Shown here: positions 15,920-22,776 of the stretch, piece by piece
Numbering within the stretch: position 1 is the stretch's first letter
Layout of the letters: every line of letters starts with the position of its first letter
Source: JBOGOC01 sp050747525
GTDB lineage: Bacteria; Acidobacteriota; Polarisedimenticolia; JACPZX01; DASXTC01
Direction of reading: 5' to 3'
DNA: 22,776 nucleotides
Assembly: GCA_050747525.1 (NCBI GenBank)
Contig: JBOGOC010000049.1
Coordinates: forward strand, 1 to 22,776
The notes under the pieces: generated by a model
Seen by the model: only the letters and a program-made list of their open reading frames with translations
Databases searched by the model: none
What the model was told of the DNA's origin: nothing
Made by a program: the position numbers and the translations under genes

Positions 15920-16096
15920 ATGGCGAGGCGTCCAGGGCGTTCCCGTATGGGTCTCATCCCCGAGCTGTGGGCATTCCTGCGGGTGCGCAAGAAATGGTGG
16001 CTGGCTCCGATCCTGCTCATCCTGGGGATGCTGAGCCTGCTCATCGTGCTGACCGAGAGCACCGTCCTGGCGCCCTTCATTTACACCCTGTTCTGA
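15920..16096 (+). CDS. DUF5989 family small membrane protein (SxtK-like)
   Basis: The 58-residue product matches DUF5989: GLIPELWAFLRVRKKWWLAP followed by one membrane helix (about 29-46) and the characteristic end APFIYTLF. Such proteins are usually encoded directly beside NodU/SxtI-type carbamoyltransferases. The ATG at 15920 has GGGGGAA upstream; the family's usual N terminus would fit the ATG at 15947, giving 49 residues, and either could be real. The last 20 nt overlap the PilZ-like gene on the other strand. The function is unknown. Confidence 0.85.
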   Translation: MARRPGRSRMGLIPELWAFLRVRKKWWLAPILLILGMLSLLIVLTESTVLAPFIYTLF

Positions 16097-16826
16097 ACGT
16101 CAGCACCCGCCCGGCCACACGACGCGTGGACGCCGTCGACTGTGACGACATGGCCAGCATCTTGAGCACCGCCACGGGGATCGTCGGCATGAGCCTCTCG
16201 GCCAGGTACTCGGGGAGCCGCGGATTGCGCGCGAGCGTCACGCGCACCCCTTCGTCGGCGCTCCAGGCCGGATGACTCAGGATCTGCTGCATGTGGGTCT
16301 GCGTGAGGGTCAGGCGCGAGGCCAGGCGGCGCACCTCCTCGACTGTGATCCCCGGGTTCTTGAGGAGCATCTCGATGATCCGCGGATCGGCGTCCTTCAC
16401 TAGGACCTGCCGCTCCTCGGGCCCCGCCTTGGGGGCCAGCATGGCGCGCAGTGTGGGTGACATGGCGCGGATGCGCGCCTCCGGGTTGATCTCCCCCTGG
16501 TCAGGCTCCAGCACCGCTCCGCTTCTCACCTTGGCGATGATCCCGGCGAGCTGATCCAGGCGATCGTGCGGCCCGTCTCCCAGACGGAGGCGGGGGAGCG
16601 GCGGCCCCGCCGCCTGGGCGGCATGCACGACCGTCCCTTTCAGGTGCAGCTGGTGCCCCAGCCAGGGAACGTGCACCACCACCTCGCGCACGGAGTCCGC
16701 GTCGAGGGCGGTCCCGGGATCGAGCGGGACCAGGGTCCCCTGGTCGATGGAGCCCAGGTGGGCGACCATGTCGCTGGGGCTCGCGTAGTGCAGCTCGATC
16801 ACCCGGCCTACGAGGATGCGCGGCAT
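16077..16826 (-). CDS. PilZ-like protein with C-terminal helical repeats
   Basis: This 249-residue cytoplasmic protein has two parts. Residues 5-75 resemble a PilZ beta-barrel (MVAHLGSIDQGTLVPLDPG, then VVVHVPWLGHQLHLKGTVVHA), as in c-di-GMP-binding proteins. The canonical RxxxR and (D/N)xSxxG motifs are absent or degenerate, so binding is doubtful. Residues about 120-230 are helical, with repeat-like lines NPGITVEEVRRLASRLTL, HPAWSADEGVRVTLARNPRLP and a similar ending. They recall short HEAT- or DUF2336-type repeats found next to PilZ domains in other bacteria. A promoter-like TTTGCG-18 nt-CATATT ends 6 nt before the ATG, implying a leaderless transcript. Confidence 0.65.
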   Translation of the reverse strand: MPRILVGRVIELHYASPSDMVAHLGSIDQGTLVPLDPGTALDADSVREVVVHVPWLGHQLHLKGTVVHAAQAAGPPLPRLRLGDGPHDRLDQLAGIIAKVRSGAVLEPDQGEINPEARIRAMSPTLRAMLAPKAGPEERQVLVKDADPRIIEMLLKNPGITVEEVRRLASRLTLTQTHMQQILSHPAWSADEGVRVTLARNPRLPEYLAERLMPTIPVAVLKMLAMSSQSTASTRRVAGRVLTFRTGCK

Positions 16827-17092
16827 CCCCCGAATATGGTTCTCCGGGAAAGTGGCCGCAAAGGGCGCGAAGCGGGCTAGAATGTCCGGCCGAATCCATC
16901 GTGGCGCGGAGATTGTTCCTCGCTCGTGAGGGGGGTGCTTTCAGGCCTTTTCGGCGGCGTCCGGTGTTGAAACGGACCAAGTGCCTGTTGAATTCGGGCC
17001 CGTTCCCGGGTAGGCACAATCTGCGCGCCACTATGAGTCGAATCACGGAGCCAGGCATGCTTCGAGTCAGGAACGTCATCCCGCGAGGACGC
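16827..17092. other. 266-nt intergenic region with a candidate stem-loop
   Basis: This is the longest stretch without a gene. It holds the promoter of the PilZ-like gene on the minus strand and, on the plus strand, a TAGAAT box at 16878-16883 without a convincing -35. A nested stem-loop follows: GTGCCT (16981-16986) pairs with AGGCAC (17012-17017), and an inner CCCG/CGGG pair (16999-17010) fits inside. The open frame starting at GTG 16901 reads into the lipoprotein gene, but its first 64 codons do not look like protein-coding sequence. Confidence 0.4.
16833..16862 (-). promoter_or_regulatory. Promoter-like elements, leaderless start of the PilZ-like gene
   Basis: On the minus strand TTTGCG (16862-16857) is followed after 18 nt by CATATT (16838-16833), and the ATG at 16826 begins 6 nt later. 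Matches are partial (four of six in the -10 box). Confidence 0.4.
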
Positions 17093-17668
17093 ATGAGGTG
17101 GGCCGCGGCCCTTCTGCTGCTCGTGGCCGTGCTGGCCGGGGTGTCGGCCTGCGCCGAGCCGCCGACCCGCGCCATCTCAGCCGCCCGCACGGCGTTCGGC
17201 GAGCTGACCGACCCTCTCCAGGGCGCGACGTGGGCTCCCGAGGAGTACCTCGCCGCCGAGGCGGCCATGCGCCAGGCCGACGGCGAGCTGCGGCGGCAGG
17301 CTGCGCGATGGGGGTTCCGCCGCGACTACCGTGTCACGCTCGAGCTGTTCCGCGCCGCTCTCGAAGATGTGGAGCGGGCTCGCCGGGCCGCGGAGGCCGG
17401 CCGGGAACTGGCCGAGCGCGACGCGCGTGAGGCGGTCGACGCGGCGCAGGTGGCGCTGGACCACGCCCGGGCCGCCCTGCTGGTCGCACCGGTGGGGCGC
17501 GAGGGAAGGTCGTCCGCCGCCCGGGTCAGCGACGGGCTGGAGCGAGCCGCCCTGCGCCTCCAGGAGGGGCGGGATCGTCTGGCCGACGGGGAATTCAAGG
17601 AGGCGCTGGCGGCCGCGGACGGGGTCCAGGACGACGTAGCTTCCCTGGTTCATTCTCTGGGACGTTAG
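17093..17668 (+). CDS. DUF4398-like lipoprotein, helical
   Basis: The protein has 191 residues. A lipoprotein signal is followed by the lipobox VSAC (C20), so it should be attached to a membrane on the periplasmic side. The mature part is mostly helical, with PPTRAISAARTAFGEL, WAPEEYLAAEAAMRQADGEL, and long Ala/Arg/Glu-rich helices (about 85-150), as in DUF4398-type proteins built from tetratricopeptide-like or coiled helices. The ATG at 17093 places the signal at the N terminus; ATGs at 17057 and 17033 are in frame and possible. The gene precedes the adaptor-permease operon by 146 nt, with a terminator-like hairpin between, so a link to the exporter is only suggested. Confidence 0.7.
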   Translation: MRWAAALLLLVAVLAGVSACAEPPTRAISAARTAFGELTDPLQGATWAPEEYLAAEAAMRQADGELRRQAARWGFRRDYRVTLELFRAALEDVERARRAAEAGRELAERDAREAVDAAQVALDHARAALLVAPVGREGRSSAARVSDGLERAALRLQEGRDRLADGEFKEALAAADGVQDDVASLVHSLGR

Positions 17669-17694
17669 CCGGCCCGATCGGTCCCCAAGTTTTT
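17659..17694 (+). terminator. Possible intrinsic terminator after the lipoprotein gene
   Basis: GGGA (17659-17662) can pair with TCCC (17682-17685), with an inner CCG/CGG stem, followed by CAAG and a run of five T. The stem is interrupted and begins before the stop codon, so the call is weak. Confidence 0.35.
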
Positions 17695-17814
17695 CGAATC
17701 TCACAACTTCCGGTCAGCGTTATCGTATAGGAACCACTTGTGATCTACACTGGGCGCCTATCCGGCCAGCTGCCCGGTTCGAAGGATGCCTCGTATGACC
17801 CCTTGGGGGGGCCC

Positions 17815-19017
17815 ATGTCCTTCAAAGCAATAGGGTTACCCGTGTCATACGCGCTCCTGCCCGCGCTGATCGCCTGCGGGTCGCCGGAGGGAGCGAACTC
17901 CCGCCCGGAAGGGGCCCCGCCGGCCGGCGTGGTCGCCTCCGGGCAGTTCCTACGCGAGCTGCTCCTGACCGGGGAGCTGGAGGCGGTCCGCTCCATCGCC
18001 ATCAAGGCGCCCCAGACGACCATCTTCCAGATGAGGGTCCAGTTCATGGCCGAGGAGGGCTCCCTGGTCACGGCGGGCGAGCCGCTGCTGTCGTTCGACA
18101 GCTCGGCACTGGTGGCGCAGTCGGTGGATCTGGAGAACAGCATCCTCGACGCCGAGACCCAGATCGTCGCCAAGCGCAGCGAGCTGGACAGTGCGCTTAA
18201 AGATTTGGAGATCGAGCTGGCCGAGAAGCAGTACGAGCACGATCGCACAAGGCTGGAGGCCTCGGTCGACCCGGAGGTCCTCTCGCGCAAGGCCTACAGT
18301 GAGCGCCAGCTCGCCTTCACCACGGCCACCCGGGAGCTCGAGGAGACCCACGAGCGCATCGCCCTGACCCGGGAGCGCGGCCAGGCCGAGCTGGACGTGC
18401 TGGTCATCAACCGCGACAAGCTCAAGAAGGATCTGCTGTCCGCCCAGCAGGGGCTCGGCCTGCTCACCATCGAGGCCCCGTCGGACGGTCTCGTGGTGTA
18501 CGAGATGCGCGAAGGGACCACCCTGCGCTACCAGGAAGGGGACTCCTGCTGGCCCGGCCAGGGGATCATGCGGCTCCCCGACCTGAATGAGATGCAGGTG
18601 CTGTTCTACGTCAACGAGGTGGACGCCCCGCTGCTGACCGAAGGGATGCCGGTCACGGTCTACCTGGACGCGTTCCCCGGCCGCTCGCTGCAGGCGCAGA
18701 TCCGCCGCATCCCCTCGATGGCCGTCAAGAGAAACGAAGACTCCAAGATCGCGATCTTCAAGGTCACCGCCTCCCTCTCGGAGACCTGGAAGGGTGACAT
18801 GAAGCCCGGCATGTCGGTTCTCGGCACCGTCGTCATCGATCGGCAGGACGACGTGCCCCTCGTGGCTCGCGAGGCCGTCCGCTTCGACGGCAAGGATCAT
18901 TGGCTGCGCTCGGCACGTCCCGGCGAGCCCGAGCGCCGCTTCGAGCCCCTGGCACGCAACGCATCGCACTATCTCATCTCGCGCGAGCAGCTGGCCGCGC
19001 TGCAGGAGGGATCATGA
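17815..19017 (+). CDS. Periplasmic adaptor 1 (HlyD/MacA-like), lipoprotein
   Basis: The 400-residue product is a membrane-fusion/adaptor protein expected to bridge an inner-membrane transporter and an outer-membrane channel. The signal peptide ends in a lipobox LIAC (C21). A biotinyl-like half-motif (FMAEEGSLVTAGEPLLSFDSS, about 76-96) precedes a coiled-coil hairpin (about 100-210, Glu/Lys/Leu-rich). The second half-motif is IEAPSDGLVVYEMREG, then a beta-barrel segment with GDSCWPG (W246). The membrane-proximal domain seems short, ending in SHYLISREQLAALQEGS. The ATG at 17815 is chosen because it gives a proper signal; a GTG at 17740 is in frame. The stop overlaps adaptor 2 (ATGA). Confidence 0.88.
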   Translation: MSFKAIGLPVSYALLPALIACGSPEGANSRPEGAPPAGVVASGQFLRELLLTGELEAVRSIAIKAPQTTIFQMRVQFMAEEGSLVTAGEPLLSFDSSALVAQSVDLENSILDAETQIVAKRSELDSALKDLEIELAEKQYEHDRTRLEASVDPEVLSRKAYSERQLAFTTATRELEETHERIALTRERGQAELDVLVINRDKLKKDLLSAQQGLGLLTIEAPSDGLVVYEMREGTTLRYQEGDSCWPGQGIMRLPDLNEMQVLFYVNEVDAPLLTEGMPVTVYLDAFPGRSLQAQIRRIPSMAVKRNEDSKIAIFKVTASLSETWKGDMKPGMSVLGTVVIDRQDDVPLVAREAVRFDGKDHWLRSARPGEPERRFEPLARNASHYLISREQLAALQEGS

Positions 19018-20195
19018 GGGCCCGACGCGTTCTTGTCGTGGTGGTGGCGCTGGCCGCCGCCTCGCCGTGGGAGGGCCTCCAGGCAGGGGCCGGGACGACG
19101 GCGAAGGTGACCCGTGAGGACTTCCGCGTCATGGTGGAGGCCACGGGACGTCTGGAGACGGCCGTGGCGTTCGAGATCGGCCCCCCGTCGGTGCAGGACT
19201 TCTGGGAGTACAACCTCACCTGGATGATCCCGGAAGGGAGCCGCGTCAAGAAGGGGGACGTGGTGGCGCGGTTCGACGCCACGCAGATCGAAGAGAAGCT
19301 GCGCGAGCACCGCGCCGCCCGCGAGACGGCCATCCAGGAAAAAGAGAAGGAAGAGCGCAACCTGGATGTCTCGCTCAAGCAGCTCAAGCTCGATCTGGTG
19401 AAGGCCGAGGGAGAGCTCAAGAAGATCAACATCGAGGTGTCGGTTCCCGAAGAGCTGCGCTCCAGCATCGAGGTGGAGCAGTCGCGGCTCAAGCGTGAGC
19501 TGGCGCAGCAGCGGGTCGACTTCCTGAGCGAGAAGATCCACTTCCAGACAGCGCTGGTGAAGTCCAAGCTGGACCTGCTGGACGTCAAGCGCACGCTGGC
19601 GGAAGGGAAGATCGCCTACAACGAAGACGCCCGCCGGCGATTCGAGGTGGCCGCGCCGGTCTCGGGCCTCGTGCAGTACATCCCCAAGCGCACCGGCGAT
19701 CGGTGGGAGGTGGGTGAGGGGGTCTGGATGCTGGCCAAGATCCTCAAGGTGGCCGACATCTCCACTCTGAGGGTGGAGGCGGACGTGCTGGAGGTGGACG
19801 CCGCGCGGCTGGCCACCGGGCAGCCGGCGGAGATCCAGGTGGACGCCCTGCCGCACCTCAAGATCAGCTCACGCATCTCCGAGATCGGCCGCATGGTCCG
19901 CGAAAAGTCGGTGCAGGACCCCAGCAAGGTGTTCGACGCCATCCTTCCCCTGGAGAACGTGTCCACCGATGCGCTGCGCCCCGGCATGGGCGTGCACGTG
20001 ATCATCGAGGCGCGCCTCCTGAAGGACCAGCTCACCGTGCCGCTGGATGCGGTCCGCCTGCGCCCCGAAGGCCCCTACGTCGAGGTGGTCGCGGGCCGGT
20101 CGGCCGAGAAGCGGGCCGTGACGCTGGGCGCGCGCAACCGCGAGCGCGTGGTGGTGGAGACCGGGCTGCGCGAGGGCGAGGAGGTCCGCCTGTGA
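19014..20195 (+). CDS. Periplasmic adaptor 2 (HlyD/MacA-like)
   Basis: This 393-residue adaptor has a Sec-type signal or anchor (about residues 5-24) but no lipobox cysteine, unlike the adaptors on either side. Domains follow the family order: lipoyl half PEGSRVKKGDVVARFD (about 74-89), a long coiled-coil hairpin rich in Glu/Lys/Leu (about 90-195), the second lipoyl half VAAPVSGLVQYI, and a beta-barrel starting near W238 (GEGVWMLAKILKVADIS). A membrane-proximal part ends in VETGLREGEEVRL. The ATG at 19014 lies after AGGAGGG and overlaps the stop of adaptor 1 (ATGA). The end overlaps adaptor 3 (GTGA), so all three should be made in linked amounts. Confidence 0.9.
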   Translation: MRARRVLVVVVALAAASPWEGLQAGAGTTAKVTREDFRVMVEATGRLETAVAFEIGPPSVQDFWEYNLTWMIPEGSRVKKGDVVARFDATQIEEKLREHRAARETAIQEKEKEERNLDVSLKQLKLDLVKAEGELKKINIEVSVPEELRSSIEVEQSRLKRELAQQRVDFLSEKIHFQTALVKSKLDLLDVKRTLAEGKIAYNEDARRRFEVAAPVSGLVQYIPKRTGDRWEVGEGVWMLAKILKVADISTLRVEADVLEVDAARLATGQPAEIQVDALPHLKISSRISEIGRMVREKSVQDPSKVFDAILPLENVSTDALRPGMGVHVIIEARLLKDQLTVPLDAVRLRPEGPYVEVVAGRSAEKRAVTLGARNRERVVVETGLREGEEVRL

Positions 20196-21469
20196 GGCGG
20201 CTGGCGGCAGCGTCGGCTTGGACGCTGCTGCTGACGGCGGCGGGGTGCTCGCTCCTGCCGTTCGCCGGCGACGCCGGAGGCGGCGTGACCGTGGCGGCCC
20301 GCAAGGAGAGCGTGGAGTTCCACGTCCCTGCCCAGGGGTACCTGGAGGCGGTCAAGTCGTCACCCATCGCCGTCCCGAGGGTTCCGACCGGCGCGCTGAA
20401 GGTCAAGGAGGTGGTTCCCGAGGGGACCATCGTCGAGCCGGGAGAGATCATCCTGGTGTTCGACGACACGCAGCTCAACATCGAGCTGGACAATCACAAG
20501 GCCTCCTTCCGCTCCGCCGACCGGCGCATCGACAAGACCGCCACCCAGTCGGTCATCGAGTCCGGCTCGATCCAGGTCATGAGGGACGTGGCCGAGCTGC
20601 AGCGCGACACCGTGGGGGCCTTCCTGCTCAACGATGAGAACATCTTCAGCCGGCTGGAGATTCTCGACACGGAGGTGCGCAAGGAGACGGCCGAAGAGAC
20701 GATCCTGTTCGCCGACGCCAGCCTCCTGCTGCGGGGCCAGTACTACAACATCGAGAAGCGGATCCTGGGCGTGGAGAAGGGCGAGGTGCAGGGTCGCATC
20801 GAACGCGTGGAGACCAGCCTGGGGAACCTGGTGCTGAAGGCGCCCATCGGAGGCCTGATCACCTACAAGAAGAACTGGCGCGGCGCCTCGGTGGGCGTGG
20901 GCGACACGCTGTGGCCCGGAAACATGGTGCTGTCGATCGTCGATCCTACCCGCACGGCGCTGCTGGCCTACGTGCTGGAGAAGGACGCCGCCGGCGTGAA
21001 GCAGGGGGCCGACGCCCTGGTGACGGCCGACGCGCGGCCCGATCGCACCTTCAAGGGAAAGGTGCAGTCGGTGGCCGAGGTGTCGCGTCCGATCGAGCGC
21101 AACTCTCCGGTGAAATACTCCGAGGTGCGCATCGAGATCGAGACCGGCGATCCGGACCTGCTCAAGCCGGGCATGAAGGCGGAGGCCCGGATCGTGACCG
21201 GCAAGGTCGAGGATGCCATCGTGGTTCCCCGCACGGCGGTGAGGGGCGACGCGGACGCCCCCTGGGTGCTGGTGGCCGGAGGCTCGGCGCCGCAGCGGCG
21301 CGAGGTGACCCTGGGGCCGGGAGACCTGGCGCGCGTGAGCGTCACGAACGGGCTGGGCGAAGGCGATCAGGTGATCGTGGGCGCCGGCCCCACCGAGTCG
21401 TCGGGTTCGCAGCCGGCATCCCCTCCGGCCGAAGCCGCCCGCCGCGCGTCGGGCGCGCCCGGGGCCTGA
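20192..21469 (+). CDS. Periplasmic adaptor 3 (HlyD/MacA-like), lipoprotein
   Basis: The 425-residue product is the third adaptor in a row. It starts at GTG overlapping the previous stop (GTGA) and has a lipoprotein signal ending AAGC (C19). Lipoyl half VPEGTIVEPGEIILVFDD is near residues 73-90. The hairpin (about 91-205) is less regular than in adaptors 1 and 2. The second half is LKAPIGGLITYKKNW. The barrel contains GDTLWPGNMVLSIVDP (W241), and a full membrane-proximal domain follows with IVVPRTAVRGD and VTNGLGEGDQVIVG. A flexible Pro/Ala/Ser tail ends the protein. The permease gene begins 8 nt downstream. Confidence 0.9.
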   Translation: MRRLAAASAWTLLLTAAGCSLLPFAGDAGGGVTVAARKESVEFHVPAQGYLEAVKSSPIAVPRVPTGALKVKEVVPEGTIVEPGEIILVFDDTQLNIELDNHKASFRSADRRIDKTATQSVIESGSIQVMRDVAELQRDTVGAFLLNDENIFSRLEILDTEVRKETAEETILFADASLLLRGQYYNIEKRILGVEKGEVQGRIERVETSLGNLVLKAPIGGLITYKKNWRGASVGVGDTLWPGNMVLSIVDPTRTALLAYVLEKDAAGVKQGADALVTADARPDRTFKGKVQSVAEVSRPIERNSPVKYSEVRIEIETGDPDLLKPGMKAEARIVTGKVEDAIVVPRTAVRGDADAPWVLVAGGSAPQRREVTLGPGDLARVSVTNGLGEGDQVIVGAGPTESSGSQPASPPAEAARRASGAPGA

Positions 21470-21477
21470 GCGTTCCC

Positions 21478-22725
21478 ATGGCCGTTGGCCTGCGCGACCT
21501 CGAGACCCTCCCCTCGGCCGTGAGCAATCTCGCGCGGCACAAGCTGCGCACGCTGCTCACCATGCTGGGGATCGTGTTCGGAGTGGGGGCGGTCATCTCC
21601 ATGCTCTCCATCGGCGCGGGGGCGCAGGCCGAGGCGCAGCGCGTGATCGACGCCATGGGCCTGCGCAACATCCTGGTGCGCGAGAAGCCCGTCGAGGACC
21701 GCGACCTGTTCGCCGTCCGCGAGCGCAGCCTGGGCCTGTCGCAGCGCGACCTCGAAGAGCTCACCACGGTGGTGCACGGCATCAGCGGCTACAGCCCCAA
21801 GAAGCGCGTGCGCGTGGATCGGGTGCTTTCGGCGGGCGGGCGCAGCGACGGGCAGGTGCTGGGCGTGGGGCGTGACTGGTTCGAGCTGATGAACCTCAAG
21901 GTGGCCTCCGGCGCGCTGTTCGATGCCTACGAGGAGCAGACCTTCCAGAGGGTGTGCGTGCTGGGGCACCGGGCGCGGCAGGACCTGTTCGCCTACGAGG
22001 ACCCGATCGGCAAGGCGGTGAAGGTCAACGACGTCTGGTTCACCGTGATCGGCACCCTGCAGCCTCGCGACCTGGGCAAGGAGTCGTTCCAGGGCGTGGA
22101 GATCGAGAGCGGCGACAACAGCCTGTTCATCCCCATCACCGCGGCCCTCAAGATGTTCGACCGGCCCAGGCTGGCCAGCGAGCTGGACGAGATCGCGCTT
22201 CAAGTGGAGGAGGGGGGTTCCATCGAGGGGTCCACCACCATGGTGAGCCAGGTGCTCAAGGGGCTGCACAGCGGGCAGTCGGACTTCACGCTGGTGGTCC
22301 CCGAGGAGCTGCTGGCACAGAGCCGGCGCACGCGCCGCATCTTCAACATCGTGATGGGCGGCATCGCCGGGATCTCCCTGCTGGTGGGAGGGATCGGGAT
22401 CATGAACATCATGCTGGCCAGCGTGCTGGAGCGCACGCGCGAGATCGGCGTGCGCCGCGCCCTGGGGGCCACCCGCCGCGACATCCTGCATCAGTTCCTG
22501 ACCGAATCGGTGCTGATCTCCCTGATGGGCGGGCTCACCGGCGTGATGCTGGGGTTCAGCATCGCCTGGGGGGTCTCCCTGTTCTCCGATTGGAAGACCG
22601 TCGTGACGGGCCTGTCCATCGCCCTGTCGTTCGGATTCTCGGTGGCGGTCGGGCTCATCTTCGGAACCTACCCTGCCATGAACGCCGCCCGCCTGGATCC
22701 GATCGAGGCCCTGCGCCACGAGTAG
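21478..22725 (+). CDS. MacB/FtsX-type ABC transporter permease
   Basis: This 415-residue inner-membrane protein is a MacB-like type VII ABC permease without a fused ATPase. TM1 (about 21-45, LLTMLGIVFGVGAVISMLSI) is followed by a periplasmic MacB core domain (about 50-280). Three C-terminal helices make up the FtsX domain, with GGIGIMNIMLASVLERTREI, GVRRALGATRRDILHQFLTE and the closing YPAMNAARLDPIEALRHE. Such permeases use mechanotransmission to drive substrates from the periplasm through an adaptor and TolC-like channel. The ATG is 8 nt after adaptor 3. No ATPase gene is in the window; it may lie just downstream. Confidence 0.93.
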   Translation: MAVGLRDLETLPSAVSNLARHKLRTLLTMLGIVFGVGAVISMLSIGAGAQAEAQRVIDAMGLRNILVREKPVEDRDLFAVRERSLGLSQRDLEELTTVVHGISGYSPKKRVRVDRVLSAGGRSDGQVLGVGRDWFELMNLKVASGALFDAYEEQTFQRVCVLGHRARQDLFAYEDPIGKAVKVNDVWFTVIGTLQPRDLGKESFQGVEIESGDNSLFIPITAALKMFDRPRLASELDEIALQVEEGGSIEGSTTMVSQVLKGLHSGQSDFTLVVPEELLAQSRRTRRIFNIVMGGIAGISLLVGGIGIMNIMLASVLERTREIGVRRALGATRRDILHQFLTESVLISLMGGLTGVMLGFSIAWGVSLFSDWKTVVTGLSIALSFGFSVAVGLIFGTYPAMNAARLDPIEALRHE

Positions 22726-22776
22726 CTTCCGGGGCTGCCTTCCAGCTTCCATGGCGGCCGGGGGCGGGGAGTGGTC

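Noticed and set aside
16878..16901. TAGAAT box followed by a GTG open frame that joins the DUF4398-like lipoprotein
   Set aside because: There is no -35 match, and the extra 64 residues are Arg-rich and would bury the lipoprotein signal inside the protein.
17720..17751. Candidate promoter boxes (TATAGG, TACACT) before adaptor 1
   Set aside because: No -35 box lies at an acceptable spacing from either; the operon promoter remains unidentified.
17776..17783. GGTTCGAA resembling a tRNA T-arm
   Set aside because: No acceptor stem, anticodon arm or D-arm can be paired around it; it sits in the leader before adaptor 1.
22733..22759. Hairpin GGCTGCC/GGCGGCC after the permease gene
   Set aside because: It includes a G-U pair and a 13-nt loop, has no U-tract, and the window ends 17 nt later, so a terminator cannot be supported.

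Overview
This is a dense, high-GC bacterial chromosomal window with 20 supported protein genes, almost no intergenic space, and no rRNA, tRNA, CRISPR array, insertion sequence or phage gene that I can see. Lipobox and Sec signals, a TonB C-terminal domain protein and MacA/MacB-type export parts point to a Gram-negative (diderm) organism. Strong GC bias, an S1/P1-type nuclease, and SpeA/SpeB polyamine genes fit a soil or sediment lineage such as Acidobacteriota or a similar poorly cultured phylum. That placement is inference; no marker gene fixes it.

Layout. (1) 1-2774, plus: the 3' part of threonine synthase, then a secreted DUF3604 protein. (2) 2810-3202, minus: a small secreted TonB C-terminal domain protein, sharing an 81-nt divergent spacer with the next gene. 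(3) 3284-12073, plus: a nearly unbroken co-directional run of a TlpA/ResA-type thioredoxin, an N6-adenine DNA methyltransferase without a visible nuclease, arginine decarboxylase (speA), agmatinase (speB), a radical-SAM/SPL-like protein with an altered cluster motif, a class I methyltransferase with an N-terminal zinc ribbon, a secreted unknown, a 91-aa unknown and an S1/P1-family nuclease. (4) 12054-13789, minus: a glycerophosphodiester phosphodiesterase coupled to gpsA. (5) 13905-16096, plus: a three-gene carbamoyltransferase module resembling sxtJ-sxtI-sxtK. (6) 16077-16826, minus: a PilZ-like protein. (7) 17093-22725, plus: a DUF4398-like lipoprotein, then three consecutive periplasmic adaptor (HlyD/MacA-like) genes and a MacB/FtsX-type permease.

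How the genes work together. SpeA and SpeB form the arginine -> agmatine -> putrescine route, and their genes overlap (TGATG). The phosphodiesterase releases glycerol-3-phosphate and GpsA interconverts it with dihydroxyacetone phosphate; their genes overlap as ATGA. The last four genes look like one tripartite exporter with three different adaptors; its ATPase and outer-membrane channel are not in the window.

Most notable: the phosphodiesterase has a good promoter and a strong Shine-Dalgarno sequence, but no ATG, GTG or TTG before its catalytic HRGA motif, so it may start at an AUC codon. Other points are the three-adaptor exporter, a radical-SAM-like protein in which the middle cluster cysteine is serine, and several genes whose -10 box lies 6-7 nt before the start codon, which suggests leaderless transcripts.
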